Shown: piece after piece, positions 8,682 to 17,336 of the stretch
How positions within the stretch are numbered: position 1 is the first letter of the stretch
Layout of the letters: each line of letters begins with the position of its first letter
Notes under the pieces: generated by a model
The model's input: only the letters and a program-made list of their open reading frames with translations
Databases searched by the model: none
Told to the model about the DNA's origin: nothing
From: Marinitenerispora sediminis
GTDB lineage: Bacteria; Actinomycetota; Actinomycetes; Streptosporangiales; Streptosporangiaceae
DNA length: 38,035 bases
Reading direction: 5' to 3'
Assembly (NCBI RefSeq): GCF_003336425.1
Contig: NZ_QEIO01000043.1
Span: forward strand, 1 to 38,035
Program-made: the position numbers and the translations under genes

Positions 8682-8708
8682 TAGGTTCACTTGGTGGTAA
8701 AGAAGTGA
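8682..8708 (+). promoter_or_regulatory. Promoter with possible 4-codon leaderless ORF before the CvnD gene
   Basis: TAGGTT at 8682-8687 is a good -10 box. Exactly six bases later GTG (8694) opens a frame of only four codons (M-V-K-K, stop at 8706-8708), followed by about 84 nt before the CvnD start. This is the spacing of leaderless actinobacterial transcripts. The tiny ORF may be chance, and the box may simply give a 5' UTR of about 100 nt. Confidence 0.4.
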
Positions 8709-8792
8709 TCTTCCGGCCACACCCCCTTCACAGCGCAGCGCCCGAGGCGGGCGGCCGTGCGTTAGAGCCAGTGTCGCGAGGACTACAGACCA

Positions 8793-9374
8793 GTGAACGA
8801 CTCCCCGAAGCTCTCCACCAAGATCATCGTCGCCGGCGGATTCGGCGTCGGAAAGACGACGTTCGTGGGAGCGGTCTCCGAGATTCCCCCCGTACGCACC
8901 GAGGCCGCGGTGACCGCCGCCAGCGCCGGCATCGACGACCTTTCCAAGACCCCGGACAAGACGAGCACGACCGTGGCCATGGACTTCGGCCGCATTTCGC
9001 TTGACGACGACCTCACCCTCTACCTGTTCGGAACACCGGGCCAGCAGCGCTTCTGGTTCATGTGGGACGACCTGGTGCGCGGTGCGCTCGGTGCCGTGAT
9101 CCTCGTCGACACCCGCCGCCTGGAGGACTCCTTCCAGGCGATCGACTACTTCGAGAAGCAGTACCGGCTGCCGTTCCTGATCGCCGTGAACTCGTTCGCC
9201 GACGAGTACCAGTACTCGGCGGACGAACTGCGCGACGCGCTCGACCTCGGCCCCGAGGTTCCGGTCATGCAGTGCGACGCGCGGCAGCGCGAGTCCGTGG
9301 CGCAGGTCCTGATCCGCCTGGTCAAGCACGCCATCGCGGTCGAGGCCCGCCAGCGCCGCCAACTCGTGCACTGA
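8793..9374 (+). CDS. cvnD: CvnD-type small GTPase (conservon D)
   Basis: 193 residues of the actinobacterial conservon GTPase family (MglA/Ras-like). The P-loop G-G-F-G-V-G-K-T-T is at 15-23, switch II G-T-P-G-Q-Q-R-F near 79-86, and N-S-F-A-D (about 134) replaces the NKxD base-binding motif, as is usual in this family. Conservons normally run cvnA (kinase), cvnB (roadblock), cvnC (DUF742), cvnD. Here A-C are absent, so this is an orphan cvnD paired with the flavoprotein downstream. The GTG start at 8793 has GAGGA about 10 nt upstream. Conservon proteins form a membrane-associated G-protein-like signalling complex in Streptomyces; its partner here is unknown. Confidence 0.9.
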   Translation: MNDSPKLSTKIIVAGGFGVGKTTFVGAVSEIPPVRTEAAVTAASAGIDDLSKTPDKTSTTVAMDFGRISLDDDLTLYLFGTPGQQRFWFMWDDLVRGALGAVILVDTRRLEDSFQAIDYFEKQYRLPFLIAVNSFADEYQYSADELRDALDLGPEVPVMQCDARQRESVAQVLIRLVKHAIAVEARQRRQLVH

Positions 9375-9603
9375 GAACGGACGGCCGGCAGCCCGGCCCG
9401 CCTCGGCCGGCCCGCCGAGTGGGCCCGCTCGGGGCGTCGGGATCGGGCGCCCCGGAGCCGGCGGCGCCCGGCCGCGGTGCCGCCGGTCGTGTCGGCCGCA
9501 CCGCCGTTTCGGAACGGACCATGCCGGGAGGTCCGCCCATCGTGCGGCCGTCCCCGGTTGCCACCGCCGGTGTTCCCCTGCGCCAGTGGAAAGCGGACAA
9601 GTC

Positions 9604-10845
9604 ATGCGAAGAGTCCTGATCGTCGGCAGCGGCCAGTCCGGGCTGCAGCTGGCTCTCGGCCTGCTCGACGACGGCTACGACGTCACGGTCGTCTCGGCCC
9701 GCACGCCCGAGGAGATCCGCTCCGGGCGGATCATGTCCACGCAGTGCATGTTCGACCCCGCCCTCCAGCTGGAGCGGGACCTCGGTCTCAACCTGTGGGA
9801 GGACGACGCCCCGAGGATCGAGGGCCTCGGAGTCTCGATCGCCGATCCCCCCGGAACGCGTGCCGTGGACTGGCTGGCTCCCCTGGACCGCTACGCGCAG
9901 TCGGTCGACCAGCGGGTGAAGATGGCGGACTGGCTGGAGAACGTCGATGACGCCGGCGGCCACATCGTCGTCAGCGGCGCCACCGTGTCCGACCTGGAGG
10001 GGTTCACCCGGCTCTACGACCTCGTGGTCGTCGCCGCCGGCAAGGGCGAACTGGCCGAGCTGTTCGACCTCGACCCCGCGCGGACCGTGTTCCACACCCC
10101 GCAGCGCTCCCTCGCCGCCAGCTACGTGCACGGCGTGGGCCCGCGCCCGGAGCACCCGGGCACGGCGGCCGTCCGATGCAACCTGGTCCCTGACGCCGGC
10201 GAGATCTTCGTGATGCCGTCCTACACGTCGAGTGGGCCGTGCGACACCCTGCTCATCGAGGCCGTCCCCGGCGGCCCGCTCGACGTGTTCGACGGGATCC
10301 GGTCGGCGCAGGAGCACCTGGAGCGCTCGCTGGACCTCATGCGCCGCCACACGCCATGGGAGTACGAGCGCTGCCGGGACGCCGAGCTGACCGACGGGCG
10401 CGCCGTGCTCGCCGGGCGGTTCACCCCCGCCGTGCGCGAGCCGGTCGGCCGGCTGCCCGGCGGCGGTCTCGTCCTCGGCATGGCCGACGTCGTGGTCACC
10501 AACGACCCGGTCACCGGGCAGGGCGCCAACTGCGCCGCCAAGTGCGCCGACATCTACCGCCGGGCCATCGTCGCCCACGGAGACCAGCCGTTCGACGAGG
10601 CGTTCATGCGCGCGGTGTTCGAGGAGTACTGGGACGGCGTCGCGCGGCACGTCACCGCGTGGACCACGGCGATGCTCCGCCCGCCCGAGCCGCACGTCCT
10701 GCGGCTGCTGACGGCGGCGGAGAAGCACCCCGAGATCGCGCACCGGTTCGGCAACGGCTTCGCCGCGCCCGAGGACTTCGCCTCCTGGCTGCTCGACCCC
10801 GCCGCCGCCGACGCCTACCTGGCCGAGGTCGGCCGCCGCGGCTAG
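9604..10845 (+). CDS. StyA-like FAD-dependent monooxygenase/oxidoreductase
   Basis: 413 residues. The N-terminal Rossmann FAD motif is G-S-G-Q-S-G at 8-13, and F-D-P-A-L-Q-L-E-R-D-L-G-L-N (about 50-63) and the later G-M-A-D-V-V-V-T-N-D-P-V-T-G-Q-G segment are typical of styrene monooxygenase StyA-like flavoproteins. StyA proper is a two-component epoxidase that gets FADH2 from a reductase (StyB). No reductase is adjacent, so the substrate is unknown. Start chosen at ATG 9604, which begins the Rossmann strand; a GTG at 9586 would add six residues. It follows the CvnD gene by 229 bp on the same strand. Genes of this type are often seen near conservons in actinomycetes (from general knowledge, not checked). 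Confidence 0.82.
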   Translation: MRRVLIVGSGQSGLQLALGLLDDGYDVTVVSARTPEEIRSGRIMSTQCMFDPALQLERDLGLNLWEDDAPRIEGLGVSIADPPGTRAVDWLAPLDRYAQSVDQRVKMADWLENVDDAGGHIVVSGATVSDLEGFTRLYDLVVVAAGKGELAELFDLDPARTVFHTPQRSLAASYVHGVGPRPEHPGTAAVRCNLVPDAGEIFVMPSYTSSGPCDTLLIEAVPGGPLDVFDGIRSAQEHLERSLDLMRRHTPWEYERCRDAELTDGRAVLAGRFTPAVREPVGRLPGGGLVLGMADVVVTNDPVTGQGANCAAKCADIYRRAIVAHGDQPFDEAFMRAVFEEYWDGVARHVTAWTTAMLRPPEPHVLRLLTAAEKHPEIAHRFGNGFAAPEDFASWLLDPAAADAYLAEVGRRG

Positions 10846-10874
10846 CGGCCCGGCGCGGACCGGTACGGGCGGCG

Positions 10875-10896
10875 GCGCAGGGGATCGCGCCTGCGC
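10875..10896 (+). terminator. Hairpin after the StyA-like gene
   Basis: A 7-bp inverted repeat (GCGCAGG ... CCTGCGC, 8-nt loop) lies 29 nt past the stop. There is no U-tract, as is common in actinomycetes. It is a weak candidate in very GC-rich sequence, where chance hairpins are frequent. Confidence 0.35.
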
Positions 10897-10991
10897 GGAC
10901 GGCCGGCCGGCGCCCGGCGGTCCGCGCGCCCGGGGCACGTCGTGCCCCGAATCGTGACGGTCCGGCGGAACCGCCGGCGGCCGGCCGGCGT

Positions 10992-11003
10992 TACCCTGGC
11001 GTG
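10992..11003 (+). promoter_or_regulatory. Leaderless promoter of secA2
   Basis: TACCCT at 10992-10997 is followed by exactly six bases and then GTG at 11004. This TANNNT-N6-GTG layout is the classic signal for a leaderless actinobacterial transcript. It decides the secA2 start, since no Shine-Dalgarno is present. Confidence 0.65.
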
Positions 11004-13313
11004 GTGTTCGGACGAATGGCCGAGAGTGTCCGCCGAGTCCTCGGGAAACCCGGCTCGGTGGACGTGCGGCCCTATACGAAGCTGCTGAAGGCGATCGACG
11101 AGCGGGAGCCGGCGCTGCGTGAGCTGAGCGACGCCGAGCTCACCGAGCGGGCGGCCGAGCTCGGCAACGCCGAGGGCCCCTACGACCGCGCCGACCTCGC
11201 CGAACTGTGCGCGGTCGGCCGGGAGGCCGCGCGGCGGGCGCTCGGCGAGCGCCCGTTCGACGTGCAGCTCGTCGGCGTCATGGCGCTGCTGGACGGCCAC
11301 GTGGCGGAGATGGCCACCGGCGAGGGCAAGACCCTCGCCGGCGCGCTCGCCGCCGCCGGGTTCGCGCTGCGCGGTCGGCGGGTGCACGTGCTCAGCGTCA
11401 ACGACTACCTCGCGCGGCGCGACGCCGAGTGGATGCGCCCCCTCTACGACCTCCTCGGCGTGGCCGTGGCCTGGATCGGCCAGGAGTCCACCCGCGAGGA
11501 GCGCTCCGTCGCCTACAGCGCCGACATCACCTACGCCTCGGTCAGCGAGCTCGGCTTCGACGTGCTGCGCGACCGCCTGGTGACCGACGTCGCCGACCGG
11601 GTGGTGCCCGAGCCCGACGTGGCGCTGATCGACGAGGCCGACTCCGTGCTCGTCGACGAGGCCCGTGTGCCGCTGGTGCTCGCCGGCGCGGCGGAGGCCG
11701 CCGAGGCGGACCTGGAGATGGCCGAGCTCGTCCGGAGCCTGCGCCCCAGGATCCACTACGAGGTCGACGGCGAGGGCCGCAACGTCCAGCTCACCGAGAG
11801 CGGCATCGACCTCGTCGAACGCGAGCTCGGCGGCATCGACCTCTACTCCGAGGACGACACCTCCGTCCTCCCGAGGGTCAACCTCGCGCTGCACGCGCAC
11901 GCCCTGCTGCAGCGCGACGTGCACTACGTCGTGCGCGACGGCGAGGTCCGGCTGATCAACGAGTCGCGCGGCCGCATCGCCCTCCTCCAGCGCTGGCCGG
12001 ACGGCCTCCAGGCGGCGGTCGAGGCCAAGGAGAAGGTCGCGGTCAGCGAGACCGGCGAGATCCTCGACTCCATCACCGTGCAGGCGCTCGTGCTGCGCTA
12101 CCCCACCCGCTGCGGCATGACCGGTACCGCCATGGCGGTCGCCGAGCAGCTGCGCGAGTTCTACGAGCTCGAGGTCGCCGTCGTCCCGCCGAACAAGCCG
12201 TGCGTCCGGGTCGACGAGGCCGACCGGCTGTACGCCACGCCGGAGGACAAGGAGGACGCGCTGATCGAGGAGGTCGCGACCGTGCACGCCACGGGCCGGC
12301 CGATCCTCATCGGTACCCAGGACGTCGCCGAGTCCGAGCGGCTCGCCAAGCGGCTCGCCGACGCCGGCCTGGAGTGCGTCGTCCTCAACGCCAAGAACGA
12401 CGCCGACGAGGCCGCCGTGATCGCCGAGGCGGGCACCTACGGCGCCATCACCGTGTCCACCCAGATGGCCGGGCGCGGCACCGACATCCGGCTCGGCGGC
12501 AGCGACATGGCCGACCGCGAGCGCGTCGTGGAGACCGGCGGGCTCTACGTCATGGGGTACGGCCGCTATCCGAGCAGCCGGCTGGACGACCAGCTGCGCG
12601 GCCGGGCCGGCCGCCAGGGCGACCCCGGCAGCTCGATCTTCTTCGTCAGCGTCGAGGACGACCTGATCGCGGCCAACGCCCCCGAGGCGCGCGGCGCCGA
12701 CGTCACGGCCGACGGTGAGATCACCGACCCCGCCTGGCGCTCCACCGTGAACCACGCCCAGCGGGTGGCCGAGGGTCAGCTGCTGGAGCTGCACCGCAAC
12801 ACCTGGCGCTACAACCAGCTCATCGACGTGCAGCGCGGCGTGGTGCTGGAGCACCGCCAGGCCGTGCTCGCGGAGGGGCTGGGCGACCGGCAGCTCGCCG
12901 TGGACTGCGCCGGGACCCACGCCGACCTGGTCGAGGAGGTCGGTGAGGAGGAGGTCGCACGCGCGGCCAAGCTCATCACGCTCTACCACCTGGACCGCGG
13001 CTGGACCGACCACAACGCCTTCCTCGCCGACCTGCGCGAGGGCATCCACCTGCGCTTCCTCGGCCGCCGCAACCCGCTGGACGAGTTCCACCGCGACGCC
13101 GTTCCGGCCTTCAAGGGCTTCCTGGACGAGGCCCGTGCCCGCGCCGCCGAGACCTTCGAGGCGCTGGAGCCGGTGGACGGCCGGCTGGACGTCGCGGTGG
13201 CCGGCGTGAAGCGCCCGCACACCACGTGGACCTACATGGTCCACGAGCACCCGTTCAGTACCGAGTTCGAGACCGTCGTCGGCCGGGTGCGGGGAGCGCT
13301 GAGCAGGGGTTAG
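11004..13313 (+). CDS. secA2: Accessory preprotein translocase ATPase SecA2
   Basis: 769 residues. The SecA motor motifs are present: Walker A A-T-G-E-G-K-T at 104-110, the DEAD-box-like D-E-A-D at 210-213, the motif Q-M-A-G-R-G-T-D-I near 486-494 and G-R-A-G-R-Q-G-D-P-G-S-S near 533-544. It is shorter than housekeeping SecA1 (about 900-950 aa) and lacks the C-terminal zinc-binding tail, which marks it as SecA2. SecA2 exports a small set of proteins, often without classical signal peptides, with the SecYEG channel. Start chosen at GTG 11004 from the leaderless promoter; GTG 11001 and ATG 11016 are alternatives. The frame is open far upstream, but that part overlaps the flavoprotein gene. No adjacent substrate gene is recognised. 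Confidence 0.93.
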   Translation: MFGRMAESVRRVLGKPGSVDVRPYTKLLKAIDEREPALRELSDAELTERAAELGNAEGPYDRADLAELCAVGREAARRALGERPFDVQLVGVMALLDGHVAEMATGEGKTLAGALAAAGFALRGRRVHVLSVNDYLARRDAEWMRPLYDLLGVAVAWIGQESTREERSVAYSADITYASVSELGFDVLRDRLVTDVADRVVPEPDVALIDEADSVLVDEARVPLVLAGAAEAAEADLEMAELVRSLRPRIHYEVDGEGRNVQLTESGIDLVERELGGIDLYSEDDTSVLPRVNLALHAHALLQRDVHYVVRDGEVRLINESRGRIALLQRWPDGLQAAVEAKEKVAVSETGEILDSITVQALVLRYPTRCGMTGTAMAVAEQLREFYELEVAVVPPNKPCVRVDEADRLYATPEDKEDALIEEVATVHATGRPILIGTQDVAESERLAKRLADAGLECVVLNAKNDADEAAVIAEAGTYGAITVSTQMAGRGTDIRLGGSDMADRERVVETGGLYVMGYGRYPSSRLDDQLRGRAGRQGDPGSSIFFVSVEDDLIAANAPEARGADVTADGEITDPAWRSTVNHAQRVAEGQLLELHRNTWRYNQLIDVQRGVVLEHRQAVLAEGLGDRQLAVDCAGTHADLVEEVGEEEVARAAKLITLYHLDRGWTDHNAFLADLREGIHLRFLGRRNPLDEFHRDAVPAFKGFLDEARARAAETFEALEPVDGRLDVAVAGVKRPHTTWTYMVHEHPFSTEFETVVGRVRGALSRG

Positions 13314-13320
13314 CCCGTGG

Positions 13321-13341
13321 AGGGCGCTGTCGGCGCGCCCT
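13321..13341 (+). terminator. Hairpin after secA2
   Basis: AGGGCGC (13321-13327) pairs with GCGCCCT (13335-13341) around a 7-nt loop, beginning 8 nt after the secA2 stop. Position supports a terminator; there is no U-tract. Confidence 0.45.
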
Positions 13342-14202
13342 GGTCAGTGGCCGACGCGGTTCTCGACCGCCTGACCGGGGCGCCGCCAGCCGGGCCCGCC
13401 GGATCGCGGCGTCGAGCGCCGGCATCCGTTCGGCCCATGACCTCTCGCTCGTGTACGCGGCACGACGCTCCGGCCCGAACCGGCTTTCAACGTCCCGACA
13501 GCGGCCGCGATCCACTGGCCCGGCCAGGGGTGACACCGCGCGGTCCGAGCAGGTCCGGGAACACGGCCACGGCTCCCTCAGCGGCCCTGCGGCCGGTCGG
13601 GGTCGGCCACCCAGCATCGTGCGCGGGGCGGAGCCGTGCCCTGCGTGGCCCACACCGGAGCCCGGGAGGTCCTATCCTCCTCGCTCACCGGGGACGTCAT
13701 CGGCGCTTGCCGCCGGTCCGCGGCGGGCCCGGTCCGCCGCGCCGGGGCCGGCGCCGGTTCTCCGAGTGCGGTGGCGCCGTTGGGCCGCCGATCGGCCCTG
13801 CCGCGCTCCACACCTGGGCGCCGTGCGGCTGGCCGGTGGTGGGCGGCGGAGTCGGCCGGGACCCGGCAGCCGGCGCTGGGAACGTCCGGCCTGACACGGC
13901 CGGCGCGGGCGGCCGTCGTCGACCCTCCACCTTGTCCGGATGCGCGGGGAGCCGCGGGCGTGCCGACGCGGTGGTGGGGGCCGCCGGACCGCACCGGCCG
14001 CGTGCGGGCGGGGACGATGACGGCCTGCGCCGGCCGCGGCGCCGGAGGGCACGCGGCCGTCCACGACACGGACCCGCGGGAGCACCGCGAGGCCTGCGCC
14101 CGGATCCGGCCCACGGCCGGACGGCGCGCGGGGCCGCGCCCGAGGCGCGGGGCCGGCCGGTTCCCCACCGCCGTGCCCGGCCGCCCCTCCGTCGGACCGC
14201 TC
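13342..14202. other. Long intergenic region without a recognisable gene
   Basis: About 860 bp between secA2 and the kinase promoter region. Open frames exist on both strands, but their translations are Arg/Pro/Gly/Ala low-complexity sequence with no family motif, no ribosome site and no consistent codon bias. I see no tRNA cloverleaf. It could hold a decayed gene or an undetected small RNA, but nothing in the sequence shows it. Confidence 0.5.
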
Positions 14203-14226
14203 CGGGGTAGCCCCAGCCCTACCCCG
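14203..14226. promoter_or_regulatory. Inverted repeat upstream of the first NarL-type kinase
   Basis: CGGGGTAG (14203-14210) and CTACCCCG (14219-14226) form a perfect 8-bp inverted repeat with an 8-bp spacer, centred about 67 bp upstream of the predicted transcript start. The size, symmetry and position suit an operator for the LuxR-type regulator of the same operon (autoregulation, inferred). Confidence 0.5.
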
Positions 14227-14268
14227 CCCACGGTGGACAGGCCGCTGGCCGGAGCACCGCCGTCGGCA

Positions 14269-14281
14269 TAGCGTGACCGAC
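14269..14281 (+). promoter_or_regulatory. Leaderless promoter of the kinase/regulator pair
   Basis: TAGCGT at 14269-14274 is followed by seven bases and GTG at 14282. An earlier in-frame GTG at 14273 overlaps this box and so would not lie on a transcript started from it, which favours 14282 as the start. Confidence 0.5.
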
Positions 14282-15676
14282 GTGTCCACCTTCACCCCCT
14301 CCACGCCGGGCCGGGCGGTCCGGCACGGCCGCTTCCTGGTCTCTGCCTGGCCGTGGCGGTCCCTCGGCTACCTGCTGTCCACGCTGGCGGTCGCCGGGAT
14401 CACCGCCGGGCCGCTCGCGCTCCTCGGCCTGCCCTGGGTCCTGCTGCTGGTGATGCTCGCCGAGCGCGGGCCCTTCCAGCCGGGCCTGGCCGGGCTGCTG
14501 CTCGCGTGCGGCACGCTCGCGCTGGCCGCCGGCGGGCCGCTGCTCGCGCTCCCCGTGGCGGCGCTGGAGCGGCTCCGGCTCCGCATGGTCGACCGCGATC
14601 CGCCGCGCGGCGGCCACCGGACCCCGGACGCGCCGGGGCTGTGGGCGTGGCTGCGGACCCGCTACACCGAGGGCGCCACCTGGCGGGCGCTCGGCTACCT
14701 GCTGCTCCTCGTCCTGCTCATCGCGCCCCTCGCACTGCTGCTGATCTTCGGAGTCGGTGGGCTCCTGCTCATCGCGGCCTACTCCCCGGTCCTGCTGGTC
14801 GGCGACTCCGGACCGATCTCCCTGGCGGTCGATGAGATCGACACGCCCGGCCAGGCCGCTCCCTACGCCGTCGCCGCGCTGCTTGTCCTCGCCGGGGTCT
14901 TCCCCCACGCCCTGGCGCTGCTCGCCGAGGGCCAGCGGGCGCTGGCCCGGCTGCTGCTCGGCGGACCGCGGCCCGAGGACCTGCGCGCGGAGCTGGTGGA
15001 GGTCACCCGCTCGCGGGCGCGCCTGGTCGACGCCTTCGAGGCGGAGCGGCGCCGGATCGAGCGGGACCTGCACGACGGCGCCCAGCAGCGGCTGGTGGCG
15101 CTCACCATGCAGCTCGGCCTCGCGCGGCTCGACCTCCCCGACGGAGCGCCGGCCGCCGCGGTCGCCGCCGCGCACGACCAGGCGAAGCAGCTCATGGCGG
15201 AGCTGCGGGAGCTCATCCGGGGCATCCGGCCGCAGATCCTCACCGACCGCGGCCTGGCAGCGGCGCTACCGGAACTGGCGGACCGCGCCGCCCTGCCGGT
15301 GACGGTGCACACCGACCTGCCGGGGCGTCCGCCCGAGCACGTCGAGGGCACCGCCTACTTCGTGGTCGCCGAGGCCCTGACGAACGTGGCCAAGCACAGC
15401 GGTGCCACGGTGGCGGCGGTGACCGCCGAGCTGCGCGGCGGCCTGCTGGTCGTGGAGGTGGCCGACAACGGACGCGGCGGCGCCGACCCCGGACAGGGGA
15501 GCGGACTGATCGGCCTCGCGGACCGCGTCGCGGTGACGGGCGGCAGAATGCTGCTGTCCAGCCCGACAGGCGGGCCGACCCTGCTACGTGTGGAGCTTCC
15601 GTGCGACGAGAGCCGACCAGTGGCGCCGCCGGCGCCGGAGGACCCGCAGACCCGCCCGCAGGCGCCCTCAGCGTAG
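14282..15676 (+). CDS. NarL-family sensor histidine kinase
   Basis: 464 residues. The N-terminal membrane sensor has four or five hydrophobic segments (about 17-75, 130-165, 195-215) and resembles the actinobacterial PF13796 sensor. It is followed by a HisKA_3 dimerisation/phosphoacceptor domain with H264 in E-R-D-L-H-D-G-A-Q-Q-R. The HATPase domain shows E-A-L-T-N-V-A-K-H-S (N box) and D-N-G-R-G-G (G1). The tail after the ATPase domain (P-P-A-P-E-D-P) overlaps the regulator gene by 76 bp in another frame. It autophosphorylates and passes phosphate to the regulator encoded next. The signal is unknown. Start: GTG 14282 from the leaderless promoter, GTG 14273 as alternative. Confidence 0.9.
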   Translation: MSTFTPSTPGRAVRHGRFLVSAWPWRSLGYLLSTLAVAGITAGPLALLGLPWVLLLVMLAERGPFQPGLAGLLLACGTLALAAGGPLLALPVAALERLRLRMVDRDPPRGGHRTPDAPGLWAWLRTRYTEGATWRALGYLLLLVLLIAPLALLLIFGVGGLLLIAAYSPVLLVGDSGPISLAVDEIDTPGQAAPYAVAALLVLAGVFPHALALLAEGQRALARLLLGGPRPEDLRAELVEVTRSRARLVDAFEAERRRIERDLHDGAQQRLVALTMQLGLARLDLPDGAPAAAVAAAHDQAKQLMAELRELIRGIRPQILTDRGLAAALPELADRAALPVTVHTDLPGRPPEHVEGTAYFVVAEALTNVAKHSGATVAAVTAELRGGLLVVEVADNGRGGADPGQGSGLIGLADRVAVTGGRMLLSSPTGGPTLLRVELPCDESRPVAPPAPEDPQTRPQAPSA

Positions 15677-16317
15677 TCCTCGCCGAGGACGGCGTCCTGC
15701 TGCGGGAGGGGCTGGCCGGACTGCTCGGGCGCTTCGGCTTCGAGGTGGCGGCCGCCGTCGGGGACCACGACGCGCTGCTCGCCGCGGCGGCCGAGCACCG
15801 CCCGGACCTCGTGGTGACCGACATCCGGATGCCGCCCGGTTTCACCGACGAGGGCCTGCGGGCCGCCGTCGCCCTGCGCCGGGACCGGCCGGAGCTGGCG
15901 GTGGTAGCGCTGAGCCAGTACGTCGAGCAGAGCTACGCCTCGGAGCTGCTCGACTCGGGCGACGGGCGGCGGGTGGGTTACCTGCTCAAGGACCGCGTGG
16001 TGGACGTCGCGGACTTCGCGGCGACCCTGCGCCAGGTCGTGGACGGGGGCACCGTGGTCGACCCGCAGGTGGTGCGGCAGCTGCTCCGCCGCCGCCGCGA
16101 TCCGCTGTCCCGCCTCTCGGACCGGGAACGGGAGGTGCTCGCGCTCATCGCCGAGGGCCACTCCAACGGTGCCATCGCCCGCAGGTTGTTCGTGAGCGAG
16201 GCGGCCGTGGGAAAGCACATCGGCAACATCCTGGCCAAGCTCGACCTGCCTCCGGACGACGACGTCAACCGGCGGGTGCTCGCGGTGCTCGCCTACCTGC
16301 GCGGGGCGGGGTCGTGA
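15601..16317 (+). CDS. NarL/LuxR-family response regulator
   Basis: 238 residues. The receiver domain (about 24-145) has the phosphoacceptor D74 in V-V-T-D-I-R-M-P and the conserved Lys in Y-L-L-K-D (about 130). The LuxR-type helix-turn-helix follows (about 175-235; L-S-D-R-E-R-E-V-L-A-L-I-A-E-G ... V-G-K-H-I-G-N-I-L-A-K-L). GTG 15601 lies inside the end of the kinase gene with GGAG five bases upstream, so the two are translationally linked. The 23-residue Gly/Ala/Pro extension before the receiver is unusual. Confidence 0.92.
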   Translation: MRREPTSGAAGAGGPADPPAGALSVVLAEDGVLLREGLAGLLGRFGFEVAAAVGDHDALLAAAAEHRPDLVVTDIRMPPGFTDEGLRAAVALRRDRPELAVVALSQYVEQSYASELLDSGDGRRVGYLLKDRVVDVADFAATLRQVVDGGTVVDPQVVRQLLRRRRDPLSRLSDREREVLALIAEGHSNGAIARRLFVSEAAVGKHIGNILAKLDLPPDDDVNRRVLAVLAYLRGAGS

Positions 16318-16336
16318 CCGCGGCCGGAGCGGCGGC

Positions 16337-16756
16337 ATGACCGCCCCGCTGGACGCCGAGTACCGGCTGCGGCGCTTCGTCGGCGGCGTCTGCGGTTTCG
16401 CGGTGGTGCGGGTCCGGGTCGCGGCGGTGGCTGGTGGCGGCGGCCGGGTGGTGACGGCGGTGGATCCGGCCCGGGGCGCCAGCGCCCCGCCGGAGAGTTA
16501 CGGCGACTGGTTCGCGGGTGCGGAACAGGGCTGCCGGGAGGCGCTGGCCTTGGCGGGGGAGTCGTCGTGGACGGTCCGGGTGACCGGGGTGGTGGGGACG
16601 GAGGTCGACTCCTCGCCTGCGGCGATGCGGGCGGCCGGGGCGATGGCGGTGCTGACGGCGCTGGGTGCGGCGGACGGATACGAGGTCGTCCACGACGGCG
16701 ACTGGCGGGTGCGCCGTCGCGCGTCGGCCGTCGCGGACGACGGCGGCCGCCCGTGA
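16337..16756 (+). CDS. Hypothetical protein (139 aa) after the response regulator
   Basis: Not recognised. 139 residues, starting ATG 16337, 19 nt after the regulator stop and so probably in the same operon. The sequence mixes beta-strand-like valine-rich stretches (V-V-R-V-R-V-A-A-V) with an Ala-rich helix (M-R-A-A-G-A-M-A-V-L-T-A-L-G-A), has no membrane segment, and contains aromatic residues in plausible places (Y-G-D-W-F, D-G-D-W-R-V). It may be a ligand-binding or ribosomal-fold-like small protein; I assign no function. Confidence 0.65.
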   Translation: MTAPLDAEYRLRRFVGGVCGFAVVRVRVAAVAGGGGRVVTAVDPARGASAPPESYGDWFAGAEQGCREALALAGESSWTVRVTGVVGTEVDSSPAAMRAAGAMAVLTALGAADGYEVVHDGDWRVRRRASAVADDGGRP

Positions 16757-16886
16757 CCGGGCGCGGACCGCGCCCGGTCGGTGAGAGCTCCGCTCGGCGG
16801 CGCCGTCCGGCATAGTGGGCACTGGTCGCGTGGCCGGAGAGGGGCGTCCGGACCCCTCGCAGCCCGCCGCCGAGGAGGAGCACAGC

Positions 16887-17336
16887 ATGCAGCCGCCGAT
16901 CTCCCCGCAGGGCCGCTCCGTCCGCCCTGTCCGCCCTGTCCGCCCCGTCCGTTCCGTCCGCTCCACCCGGGCCGGACGGAGCAGGGCCGCGCGGATCGCC
17001 TCGGTCGCCAGCGGCGGATTCCTCGTCCTCGCGAACCTGCTCACGGCCTTCATGGCGGCACTCGCCGTTCTGACGAGGCCGGAGGGCCCGTGGGACCACC
17101 ATGGTCTGCAGGGCATCACGACGATGGGCGTACTCGCCGCCGCCATGGCGCTCCTCGTGCTCCTGCTCACGCTCGTCCCGGTGCTGCTGCGCTGGCTGCA
17201 CCCGTTCTGGCTGTTCGTGCCGGCGGTCCTCCTCGTCGCCGCACTGGCGCGGCTGGAGTACGTGGACGCGACCTGGCCGGAGGACGACGCCTACCAGTAC
17301 GGGTCGGCGGAGCCGGCGCCCGCCCCGATGGGCTGA
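16887..17336 (+). CDS. Small membrane protein with three predicted helices
   Basis: 149 residues, unknown family. After a basic N-terminus come three hydrophobic segments (about 38-63, 75-100 and 108-124) and a short acidic tail (W-P-E-D-D-A-Y-Q-Y). ATG 16887 is chosen because GAGGAGG sits just upstream; the frame is open to GTG 16815, but that part is low complexity. The N-terminal region R-P-V-R-P-V-R-P-V-R-S-V-R-S is encoded by a 9-bp tandem repeat (about 16920-16965) and may vary in copy number between strains. CATAGT at 16811-16816 could be its -10 box. Confidence 0.72.
   Translation: MQPPISPQGRSVRPVRPVRPVRSVRSTRAGRSRAARIASVASGGFLVLANLLTAFMAALAVLTRPEGPWDHHGLQGITTMGVLAAAMALLVLLLTLVPVLLRWLHPFWLFVPAVLLVAALARLEYVDATWPEDDAYQYGSAEPAPAPMG

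Noticed and set aside
8793-9374. Complete conservon (cvnABCD)
   Set aside because: No kinase, roadblock or DUF742 gene lies upstream; only the D gene is present.
10842-13250. 802-codon open frame antisense to secA2
   Set aside because: Mirror of the SecA2 gene caused by G/C third positions; no family motif.
13317-14304. Genes in the 13.3-14.3 kb gap on either strand
   Set aside because: Frames are Arg/Pro/Gly-rich, overlap each other and have no start signals.
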